A DNA stretch of 64,000 bases from Piliocolobus tephrosceles. Taxonomy: Eukaryota > Chordata > Mammalia > Primates > Cercopithecidae. The notes beneath the pieces were generated by a model. The model saw only the letters and a program-made list of their open reading frames with translations. It was not told the DNA's origin and made no database searches. A program made the translations under genes and the position numbers. Positions within the stretch are counted from its first letter, which is position 1. Each line of letters starts with the position of its first letter. The stretch lies in contig NC_045441.1 in NCBI RefSeq assembly GCF_002776525.5, positions 131,762,411 through 131,826,410 on the forward strand, in the 5' to 3' direction. This document shows positions 50,076 through 64,000 of this stretch, in pieces.

Positions 50076-53000
50076 GCCACTCTGCAGCCAAGCTCTTTCA
50101 AGGACAATGTGGGGAAGAGCCACAAACATCTCTTTTCCAGAAGAGAATTATTGCCTGCCCACTGGTAGAACTCTTGTTTTCATCGGTCTTTCATTGTCTG
50201 TTTTTCAAAGAAAAACCAAAGGTAAAGTGGTAGGATCTTTGACACCTGAAAAAGTTTGCAGCCACCAGAGCCTGCTGAGAAGGGGTCCGTCAAGCATGCA
50301 TTGATCTTGCCACCTGGAATTTGGGAGATCAAGAAGCCCCATAGCAACTGACCATACAACTGCCCATCAGCGCCCATCCTTTCAAGCTCAATTCTGGCTC
50401 TGCAGACACTGGCAGCCTGCAGGTGACTAACCCTGGGTCTCTGTGGACTTCCCTCATCACCCACAGACACAATGGGCTGCCTGTCCTAGGCAGAGACACA
50501 GCAACATTCTCTTAAACTGAAATGAAGCATAAATTCCCTTCACCAATAATCATCTGAGGGCACAGTCCCTGCCTCCTTCCTAGGGGATTTTAACACTCAT
50601 ATCTCTCTGACCCAAGCAGGTAGGTGAGATCTGACTTGAAAGGGGAGAAAATCGGGAAATATTGGGGTATCAGGAATGAATCCCCAAGTGTTTTTGTGTT
50701 GGGACAGGTATCCACATCCCGAACTGTACCTGGAGATGGAGAAAAATGCAGGAGAGGAAAGGAGAAAAAAAGGGGAACAAAGTGGCTGAAAGTCACTGAA
50801 AGCTTCTCTCGTGGTTCTTTCTGACTCTGGTTGCTTTGCCAAGGTCTTGAGTACAGGGAGGGTGGGCTCTGGCTGGGAGCTGCTGCTCTGGGAAATGGAA
50901 GAGTCACTTCACCTTCAGAAAGCTCATTTGATCATCTATAAAATGGGCAATCCCATAGGTGGTTGTGATGATAAAATGAAAAAATCATTCTTAACTTAAA
51001 TGAGTTACATGCTGTATAATAAGTTACATGCCATATAGTAAGCACACAGATACGATTCACTGTTATCATAATTGAAGGACAGTGGTTTGGTGGGCTAAGC
51101 ACCAACCACAACCCAGAAAGATGTCTTAAAGAAGTAGACAAATAAATCTGTAGTTCAGAATGAATAGTACCAAGAATGGCATGTCCTCCAAATGGAGCTT
51201 AGGCAGCTGGATCTGAACCTGTCCTACACATCTGAGTCTACAGTATGAGGTAACAGTCTCCACCTATAGCTGTCTTCTCTGAATGTAAGGTCATTCCTTT
51301 TAAAGAAAGCTGACCTCAGACTATACTGTGATCATTTAAGGAAGAGCACAAAATACTGGAGAAGTCTGGACTTCAAGCTTTAGATACAGAAAATCCTCAT
51401 ATTCTTAGGTGTTCTGTTTCAGACAGAGAGTCAGAACCACAAGCACTGATCCAAAAATCCCTTTTACCAAACAAATTTTCCATCTTCTACCAAGGATCAC
51501 CTCCCTGTTTAGTGCCCACTGGTGTCTACAGTTGCTACAGCAAGAGTCTCTTCTTATTCTCTAAGGGAGGAGTTCTGTGAAGACCCCATGACAAGGGGGA
51601 AAAAAACAAAACATGTTTAGGGACAACACAGGAAAAGCCCATATTATCAATGCTCCAACACCTGGCTGCCTCAGGCTTGGCCAGTTGTTCGTGAGCAGAG
51701 AGGTGTGTCATCTACATGGCAGCCAAGGCCTGGATGGGTCTGGAACTGTGGCAAGGTAAGGCTCTGAGACAAGGTACCAGAAGAAGGATGAATTCAATCA
51801 TCTATTTCTGCCAGAAAGAAAAGAACCAGGAAGGAATCAAATGTGCAGTTTGACCTCTGGAGACCTCTGCCTTGATCCTCAATAAATCTCCTTTTTGATG
51901 CCACCTGCAGCAACTCCTACACTTCACAGTGCTCTCCATGGCTTCCATTGGCCTTATTGTCAGCTCTGCCAAGATCTGTATTCTTGGGCAAGACAGAATC
52001 ATTCTGAATCTCATTGTCTTCCTCTATAAGTGGAAATTATTTTGCTCTGCACAAATCATAATTACCATGTTTGTGGGAAGTTCAACTGTGAAACTCAGCA
52101 AAAATGAAAAGTAATTCACCACTGTTACTTACGTGAAAACTCTTGTAAAGCTGTCAGGCACCGTGGACCATCTAAATATAGCAGTGTTAGCTATGAGCCC
52201 ATCACTGATTAGAGGGGGTATGGGGTGGAGAGGGGTCTCTGAACAGTGGGTCTCCTGGCTGTGGGGAAACTGGCTCAGCAGCCATTCTAGGAGCTGAAAC
52301 TGAAGGTAGTCTGTGTGTCCTCTCAACTTCACAGACACCACTTAGGCAATTTTTCCAATTCTCTCTGGTATCCATTTGCTCTCTCCCTCTATCCCCCGGC
52401 CATGTCCAATTTCATTACCAAGTTTCTGATCTTTTCTCATTTGGTTCACTGTCTCTAGAACATCCCTGATACTTTCACCTTTCAAACAATTCAGACTTGA
52501 ACTCTGCTCACTCCTGCCCATCACCAACCTGAGCTCTGAGTTGCTGAGAAGGGAAAGCACCCTCATAAGGAAGCTCCTTCTTTCCTTACATCATTAGACT
52601 TGAGCGGAGACAGCATTCCCATCTCCACACTGCTCTGGCCAGGTTGTACCTCAGTCAATTACACAATTGTGTTTAGTAGCCTTGGTAGGGCCCAAATCAA
52701 GATATTCTCTGGAAAGATTCACTTTCTACTGAGCCCAGTATAATCTCACTGCATCTAAGATAGAAAATTCTAGATCCACCCCTCCAAATTTCCATCATTG
52801 AATCCAACATGTGACCCATTTAACATGTGCTCAAATCTCCACCTACTGCTGATTCTCAGATCAGATCATAACCCAGATTTACCATGGTCCAAACTCTGAC
52901 ATCTGATCGGGGGCATGTCATTCTGGTTCAGGCTGTTAGCCCCAAGCAGGTGGGTCAGTTTGCATCACCCTGAGTGCAGGTTGCCAGGGCAGCCATGAGG

Positions 53001-53500
53001 CTGTATGAAAAGAACCTATGACAGGATACACATGAGAGAGACAAATGTCTTCACATTGTAGACGGGGAGGAGTGCACCACTGGTTTTCCATCCTCCAGAT
53101 GCACTGAGTAAGCTCCTACCTAACCTGTGTCCCCTCCTTCTTTGAAACACCTCCCATCCCTAAGCCTTGGTGGGAAAGACAGCCATCTGGAAGCCTAGAA
53201 TCCTATGGAATGCGAGTCTCCCTTCTCCTTACCCCTTAGTGTTGGAATTCTTGTTCCCAAAGTCTTGGATTTGACATGCCCGCACCCTGACTGGAGAGAA
53301 GCATCTTCATTTTCACAGAAATGAGCCTTAGATAAGACTTTCCTCCTCTCTTGGGGGATCCAGGACACTCAAAAGCCAAGCTTGTTACTAACGCTTGTCC
53401 TTCCTTAAGTACATTAAATACGTCCCCAATAGTCAAAAAGACTCCTAAACAGCCAGGCCACTCTCTTTCCTTCTAACCATCATCTCCTCGGTCTAAGAAA
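50076..53500. other. Unit 4 5' block
   Basis: No gene was seen. Collinear with 21851-25260. Confidence 0.7.
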
Positions 53501-53608
53501 GCCCAGCTGTGTGATCCGGGACTTGGCTTTCCCTGTCTTCCCCATCCCAGCATCCTTGCAGGAAACAGCCAGTCTCCCTCTCTGCTCTCAGAAGGCAAGT
53601 TTCCTTAT

Positions 53609-53761
53609 CCCTTGTGAATCACAAACACACGGAGTGGCCAAACATAGCTGAGCTGATGCAAGACCCTGGGAAGCAGAAAGCTGCAGGTGTGTTTGTGTTG
53701 AGAGGAATGGTGACCTTCACCTCACAGACACCTCGTCTCCCAATCCTCGGGGGGTATAAAG
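53609..53761 (+). promoter_or_regulatory. Trypsinogen copy 3 promoter
   Basis: TATAAAG at 53755-53761, 45 bases before the ATG. The E-box position reads CCCTTG (53609-53614), so the CANNTG of copies 1 and 2 is lost here. Confidence 0.6.
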
Positions 53762-53799
53762 ATGGGTCCTCCACCACCAGTCAGGAACTTTCTACCACC

Positions 53800-57332
<3,533 letters not shown>

Positions 57333-57362
57333 AGCCCCCGGTCCCTCTGCAGTCTCAGTACC

Positions 57363-57368
57363 AATAAA
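57363..57368 (+). promoter_or_regulatory. Copy 3 poly(A) signal
   Basis: AATAAA lies 31 bases after the stop codon. Confidence 0.8.
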
Positions 57369-59706
57369 GTGACCCTTCTCTCATTGTCTGTGTCTGTGCC
57401 TGCTGCCTCACACTCCTTCACACTGGAAAGCATCCTCCACTCTTAGGTCAGACAGGGCTGTCTCCCTTAAATGTAAGCAGAGCCCCCAGCTCCCAAAATG
57501 TGTTGCATGATACACTAGATTAGCACATAAAAAGAAATGGAATCCAAAAATAACAAGAAGCTTCAGAGAAAGAGGGGCTTTGTTAATGTTTCTAGAGAAA
57601 CGTGTGTTTCAGAAAGGTGGTCTTTGGCGGGGGTATTGATTTTTATTTGGGTTCTCACAGTGGTTAGAGCTACTCTGCCTTCAGCACAATCACAGCACAG
57701 AAAATGTGTCAGCATTTTCAAGGTGGCCCAAAAAATCTGACCAGCTGAATCTTATTGCTAACATACAACAATAATGACAAATGCTGTTGGTGATGATGTG
57801 CCTCTCCCAGGAATGTTTAGGCACCAAACCCTCGACCAAGCCCTCCCTTCTCATTCACCTGGAAAATCAGACTCAAGTAAATCTCCCTGGCCCCTAACTC
57901 TTCCCTCAATTCCCTCGTTCCATCTCTGTGAGCAGGCTAGAGAGATGTCCGGCCTACCATAGCGGGAGCCTGACTGTGACTTGGGAATCAAGCCCAGCTC
58001 TGCACTCTTCATTTTCATCTTCTTTGCCTTTGGGGTAGGACGCTGCAGTGAATCCCACAGCTACCACCAGCTCCCCACTACGACCAGGGAAAGAAACTAG
58101 AGAGGGTCAGGATTCACCCATATGATCAATCAACTGAGGAAGGATTCCTTTTCATAAAACTTGCTTGCCTTTGAAACACTACAAGTTACTTGGGACTCTT
58201 TATAAAAGGTGGAAGGAAAGACATCTGAGGGCTGTGACACCATCCAGCCACTCTGGACACACGTTGGCTGGCTTGCACCCACTGGACACAGCAGAGGGAG
58301 GCAGGCCACGTGGCACCTGTGGCACCTGCCAAAGCCTCCTCCTGGCAATTCTGAGAGGGCCCATGTTGGGGCCGTAAATCACCCAAGTTTGTCACCGAAC
58401 ATCCAAGCAAGCTTCTCTTTGAAATTCCACCTTCACCTTCTGTCCCAAGTGGTTGTGGACATCCCTGGAGCTGGTTTCAAGGGCCAGGAGCAGCCAAGGG
58501 AGACAGACAAGTTCAGAGCACATTTCCTGTTACAGGGAACACTGCACAGGCCTCCAAGTGTCCATGGAGCAGCATGCAAATTGCAGTGATGAGTAGAGTA
58601 AAACCTCTACATGGAGCACAGCATTCCTGGCAAGCACAGGGGACTGCAGTCCACTTGCTGTGGAATACACCCATGTATGCATCAACCACTTGTTCGGTAA
58701 ACAGTAAATGTGTATGATCAATTACCTCGAGAGGACCATCTGTGCTCCAGATGTGTGGTTTCTGTGAGGAGATGGCTACCACTATCTTCAGAAGAAAACA
58801 GGGCTCAGGGCTCACACAAAATGGACAGATACACCTGGGTTACCCAGAAATTCACTGCATACAAACATCACTTTATTCAACATGGATTTTGTTTTCATGG
58901 AGTCCAAATGCAGACCCGAGTTCACTTTACAGCCTTGGGTTTGTCTGCTTGTAGAGATACATATACAGTAGATAGATAGACAAAACAGATACTGTTTTTT
59001 CCCTTTCTTACCATAATGTCAATGCCTCATCTGAATATCATCATCACTCAAGAGTCAAGGGAAGAACCAAACACTTTGTATAAACAGGGCTGGGCTGGGT
59101 GGGGAGTGTTAGTTTGCATTATTTTCTGTCTCCATTCAGATCATTGCTTTCAAAGCCCAGCTGGTTACCTGAAACCAAGAGACAGACATAAGGATCCCAG
59201 TGGCCTTCTAGACGGCTGCTTCCACCTCCTACCTGGGCGACTTAGACTCTTTACACAGAAAAGTGAGTCACCCCATTCAGCAGGGTTGCCAGCAGAAACA
59301 GGGCATGAAAATCACAGGTAACCACGACATTTCTTCCAAATGTTCAGTGTAAAACAAACCACTACCACCACCACCAAAAATACAAAATAAGCAAAAAAAA
59401 AAAAAAAATGCTTATTCTAAATGCAAGAGAAAATGCTGCGTGAGAGCCAGGCCATGTGGTTGCATGTTCTCAGGCCACACAGCTTTCCCAGTCCATTTGC
59501 TCACATGGAACTGTGAGATATGAAGGTCTCCAGAGTGTGTGCTTGGGATCGAGGCTGGAATCGTTCACCTGTGGGTCCAGACCAAAGGGCAAAGAAGCAG
59601 AAAGCCACAACTCTGTCCACCGCCACAGCTTAGGGCCTCCTTCTCACAGAAACTCTGAAGAGCCCCCACCTCAGCCTTCACACAAAACATCTCCTTCTGG
59701 CTCAGC
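57369..59706. other. Unit 4 3' flank
   Basis: No gene was seen. Collinear with 29068-31407. Carries a short GATA-type array near 58967-58980 and an A-run of 16 at about 59393-59408. Confidence 0.7.
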
Positions 59707-59955
59707 TACAGCCACACTGGAGTGCCGTGGCATGATCTCTGCTCACTACAACCTCTGCCTCCAGGGTTGATGTGATTCAGCCTCCCAAGTAGCTGGGATT
59801 ACAGTCACGCGCCACCATGCCCAGCTAATTTTTTTTTTTTTTTTTTAAGTAGTGACATGGTTTCATCGTGTTGTCCAGGCTGGTTTTGAACTCCTGACCT
59901 CAAGTGATCCAAAGTGTTGGGATTATAGGCATGAGCCACCACTTCTGGTCCAGGC
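59707..59955 (-). mobile_element. Partial Alu, antisense (unit 4)
   Basis: The same truncated insertion as in units 1 and 3, with the central linker as a plain T-run (59828-59845). Confidence 0.87.
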
Positions 59956-59964
59956 CCCATTTAA

Positions 59965-60680
59965 AAATAATAATAATAATTTCAACTTTCATTTTAGATT
60001 CAGCGGCTACATGTGCAGGATTGTTACATGGGTATATTGTGTGATCCTGAGCTTTGTGGCACAAATGATCTCATCACTCAGGCAGTGAGTTTAGTACCCA
60101 ATAGGTAGTTTTTCAGCCCTTTCCACCCTCCTTCTCTCTTCCCTCTAGTAGTTGGGTCTATGAAACAGTGTCTACGGTTCCCATCTTCATAGTCATGTGT
60201 ACCAATGCTCAGCTCAAACTTATAAGTGAGAACCTGATATTTGGTTTTCTGTTCCTATGTTAATTTGCTTAGGATTATGGTCTTCAGCTCCATCCATGTT
60301 TCTGCAAAGGACATGATTTCATTCTTTTCTTGGCTGCATAGTATTCCACGGTGTATATGTACCACATTTCCTTTATCCATTCTACTGCTGATGGCCACCT
60401 AGATTGATTCCATGGCTTTGTATTGTGAATAGTGCTGTGACAGATATGCAAGACCATGTGTCTTTTTGGCAGAAAAAAATTATTTTCCTTTGGATAAAAG
60501 GCCACTAAAGGAATTGCTGTGGAATGCTAGTTCTGTTTTAAATTATTTCAGAAAACTCCAAACTGCTTTCTGCATTAATTTTTCCATGAACTAATTTATA
60601 CTCTGGCCAACAGGGTATAAGTGTTCCCTTTCCTCTGCAGCCTCACCAGCATCTTCTATTTTTTTGACATTTTAATAATA
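59965..60680 (-). mobile_element. Antisense L1 3' end spanning the unit 4/5 boundary
   Basis: Collinear with 31676-32392. The minus-strand frame at 60284-60505 is the remnant of the ORF2 C-terminus (PWNQSRWPSAVEWIKEMWYI). Confidence 0.87.
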
Positions 60681-63600
60681 GCCGCTCCAAAACCAAGCTC
60701 TTTCAAGGCCAACATGGGGAGGAGCCACAAATATCCCTTTTCCAGAAGAGAACTCCTGCCTGACCACTGGTAAAATTCTTGTTTTCATCTGTCTTTCATT
60801 GTTTGTTTTTCAAAGAAAAACCAAAGGCAAAGTAGTATGACCTTCCACGCCTGAACCAGGTTGCAGCCACCAGAGCCTGCTGGGAAAGGGGTCTGTCAAG
60901 CATGCATTGATCTTGTCACCTGGAATTTGACAGATCAACAAGCCCCATATCAACCGACCATACACCTGCCCATCAGCACCCATCCTTTCAAGGGATTAGC
61001 TCAATTCTGGCTCTGCAGACACTGGCAGCCACAGGTCACAAACCCTGGGTCTCTGTGGGCTTCCCTCATCACCCAGGGCCACAGTGGGCTGCCTGTCCTG
61101 GGCAGAGACACAGCAACATTTTCTTAAACTGAAATGAAGCATAAATCCCCTTCACCAATAATCATCTGAGGGCACAGTCCCTGCCTTCTTCCCAGGGGAT
61201 TTTAAAAAACACATCTCTCTGACCCAAGCAGGTATGTGAGATCTGATTTCAAAGGCGGGGGGCGAATAGCGAAATGAATTGTGGTATTAGGAATGAATCT
61301 CAAGTGTTTTTGTGTTGGTACAGGCATCCACATCCAGAACTGTACCTGGACATGCAGAAAAATGCAGGAGAGGAAACGAGAAAAAAAGGGGGCAAAGTGG
61401 CTGAAAGTCATTGAAAGCTTCTCCCATGGTTCTTTCTGGCTCTGGTTGCTTTGCCAAGGTATTGAGTTCAGGCAGGGCCGGCTCTGACTGGGAGCTGCTG
61501 CTCTGGGAGATGGAAGAATCACTGCACCTCCAGAAAGCTCATTTGATCATCTGTAAAATGATCATTTGATCATCTCTAAAATGTAAAATCCCAAGGTAAT
61601 TGTGATAATAAAATGAAAAAAAATTCTTAACTTATATGAGTTACCTGCTGTATAGTAAGTTACATGGTATATAATAAGCACACAGATATGATTCACTGTT
61701 ACCATAATTGAAGGTCAGTGGTTTGGTGTGCTAAGCACTAACCACAAGCCAGAAACATGTATTGGAGAAGTAGACAAAGAAATCTATAGTTCAGAATGAA
61801 CAGGACCCAGAATGACATGTCCTCCAAATTGTGCTTGGGCAGCTGGATCTGAGCCTATCCTACACATCTCAGTCTATAGTACGGGGTAACAGTCTCCACC
61901 TATAGCTGTCTTCTCTAACTGTAAGGTCATTCCTTTTTGAAGAAAGCTGACCTCAGACTATACTGTGATCATTTAAGGAAGAGCGCAAAATTCTGGAGAA
62001 GGCTAGTCTTCAAGCTCTAGATACAGAAATCCTCATATTCTGGGGTGTTCCCTTTCAGACAGAGAGTCAGAGCACAAGCACCTGATCCAAAAATCCCCTT
62101 TTCCAAACACATTTTCCATCTTCTACCAAGGTTCACCTCCCTGTTTAGTGCACACTGGTGTCGTGTCTACACTTGCTAGAGCAAGAGTCTCTCCTTATCC
62201 TCTAAGGCAGGAGTTCTGTGAAGACCCCATGACAAAGGGGACAAAATGAAACAACATGCTTAGGGACAACACAGGAAAAGTCCATATTATCAATGCTCCA
62301 AAACCTGGTTACCTCAGGCGAGGCCAGTTATTCATGAGCAGAGAGGTGTGTCATCTACATAGCAGTCATAGCCTGGATGGCTCTGGAACTGTGGCAAGGT
62401 AAGGCTCTGAGACAAGGTGCCAGGAGAAAGATGAATTCAATCATCTAGTTATGCCAAGAAGAAAAGCACCAGGAAGGAATCAGATGTAGTTTGTCCTCTG
62501 GGGACCTCTATCTTGATCCTCAATAAATTGCCTTTTAGATGCCACCTGCAGCAATTCCCACACTTCACAATGCACTCCACGGCTTGTTGGTCTTATGATC
62601 AGCTCTGCCAAGATCTGTATTCATAGCAAGACAGAATCATTCTGAATCTCATTGTCTTCCTCTATAAATGGAAACACTTTTGCTCTGCACAAATCACAAT
62701 TAGCATGTCTGTGGGAAGTTAAACTGAAAGTCACCAAAATGAAAACAATGCACCACAGTTGCTTATGTGAAAACTCTTCTAAAGCTGTCAGGCACCATGC
62801 ACCATCTAAATATAGCAGTGTTAGGTATGAGCCCATCCATGATTAGAGGAGGTACGAGGTGGAGAGGGTGTCTCCGAGCAGTGGGTCTCCTGGCTGTGGG
62901 GAAGCTGGCTTGGCGGCCATGGCAGGAGCTGAACTCGAAGGTATTCTGTGTGTCCTCTCAACTCCATGGGCCCCACTTTGGCATTTTTTCCAATTCCGTC
63001 TCGTTTCCATTTGCTTCCTCCCTCTATCCCCCTGGCCATGTTCAATTTCAACACCAAGTTTCTGAGCTTTTCTCATTTTGTTCACTGTCTCCAGAACATC
63101 CCTCCTTCTTTTACCTTTCAAAGAATTCAAACTTGAACTTTGCTCACTCTGCCCATCACCAACCTGAGCTCTGAGTTGCTAAGAAGGGAAAGCACCCTCA
63201 TAAGGAAGCTTCTTCTTTTCTTACATCATTAGACTTGACGGAGACAGCATCTCCATCTCCACACTGCTCTGGCCAAGTTGCGCCTCAGTCAATTACACAA
63301 CTGTGTCTTAGCAACCTTGCTAGGGCCCAAATCAGGATATTGTCTGGGAAGATTCACTTTGTACTGAGCACAGCATAATCTCACTGCATCTAAGACAGAA
63401 AATTCTGGACCCACCCTTCCACATCTTCGTTATTGAACCCAATATGTGACCCATTTACCATGTAATCTCAACCTACTACTGATTCTCAGATCAGATCATA
63501 ACCCAGATTTACCATGGTCGAAACTCTGGCATGCGATTGTGGTACAGGCTGACAGCCCTGACCAGGTGGGTCAGTTTGCATCACCCTGAGTGCAGGTTGC

Positions 63601-64000
63601 CAGGGCAACCGTGAGGCTGCATGAAAAGAACTTATGACAGGATGCACATGAGACAGACAAATGTCTTCACATTGAAGAAGGGGAGGAGTGTGCCATTGGT
63701 TTTCCATCCTCCAGATGCACTGAGCAAGTTCCTAACTAACCTGTGCCCCTCCTTTGCAACACTTCCGATCCTTAAGCCTTGGTAGGAAAGAGAGCCATCT
63801 GGAAGCTCAGAATCCAATCAAATGCGAGTCTCCCTTCCCCTTTTCCCTTAGTGTTGGAATTCCTGTTCCCAAAGTCTTGGATTAGACATGCTGGCACACT
63901 TACTGGAGAGAAGCATCTTCATTTTCACAGGAATGAGCCTTAGATAAGACTTTGCTCCTCTCCTGGGGGCTCCAGGACACTGAAAAGCCAAGCTTGCTAC
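60468..64000 (+). repeat. Trypsinogen array unit 5 (cut by window end)
   Basis: Collinear with unit 1 from 21613 to about 25155, ending in CTGAAAAGCCAAGCTTG (unit 1 about 25133-25149). No gene was seen in this part; by register the next trypsinogen TATA box would lie roughly 370 bases past the window end. Confidence 0.88.

Overview
The window looks like a catarrhine primate chromosome, probably not human. It is the 3' part of the T-cell receptor beta (TRB) locus, where trypsinogen genes sit between the last plus-strand TRBV gene and the downstream TRBD/J/C clusters. Three things support this: an intact TRBV29-type variable gene at 15180-15801 with a good 23-RSS, a tandem array of roughly 10.6 kb units carrying five-exon trypsinogen genes, and primate repeats (AluY, L1PA, THE1). 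The V protein differs at about six mature positions from the human TRBV29-1 protein as I remember it, which suggests a more distant ape or an Old World monkey. I cannot fix the species without a search.

Layout. 0-15 kb is repeat-rich sequence without genes: a complete minus-strand THE1 (MaLR) element at 492-2775, degraded L1M at about 6.1-8.1 kb, a rearranged plus-strand L1 at about 8.1-11.1 kb split by an AluY, a duplicated L1 tail near 11.8 kb, and an old L1 3' end at 12.0-12.85 kb. 15.18-15.84 kb is TRBV29. 15.9-21.6 kb is mostly unassigned, with MIR and L2 relics. From 21.6 kb to the window end runs the trypsinogen array: unit 1 (21613-32170, trypsinogen copy 1), unit 2 (32171-39704, gene body absent and an L1 in its place), unit 3 (39719-49862, copy 2), unit 4 (49863-60467, copy 3), and unit 5 (60468-64000, cut off by the window just before its gene would start). 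Five units agrees with the five roughly 10 kb homology units described for human T4-T8 (PRSS1 to PRSS2).

None of the three trypsinogen copies reads as an intact gene. Copy 1 has a 2-base insertion in exon 2, just before the activation peptide aspartates. Copy 2 has GTG instead of ATG and a dead exon 2 donor. Copy 3 has the same dead exon 2 donor (GT to AT), followed at once by an in-frame stop. Exons 3-5 of all three remain open, with Asp102, Asp189 and Ser195 present. A functional pancreatic trypsinogen for this haplotype would therefore have to lie outside the window (unit 5 or beyond), unless the lesions are assembly errors.

The most interesting points are the L1 that occupies exactly the place of a lost trypsinogen gene body, the shared CpG-type splice-donor loss, the frameshift in copy 1 that joins an intronic ATG to the mature protease frame, the mosaic exon relationships among copies, and several rearrangement scars that record the history of the array. 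I saw no novel system beyond this known locus architecture.
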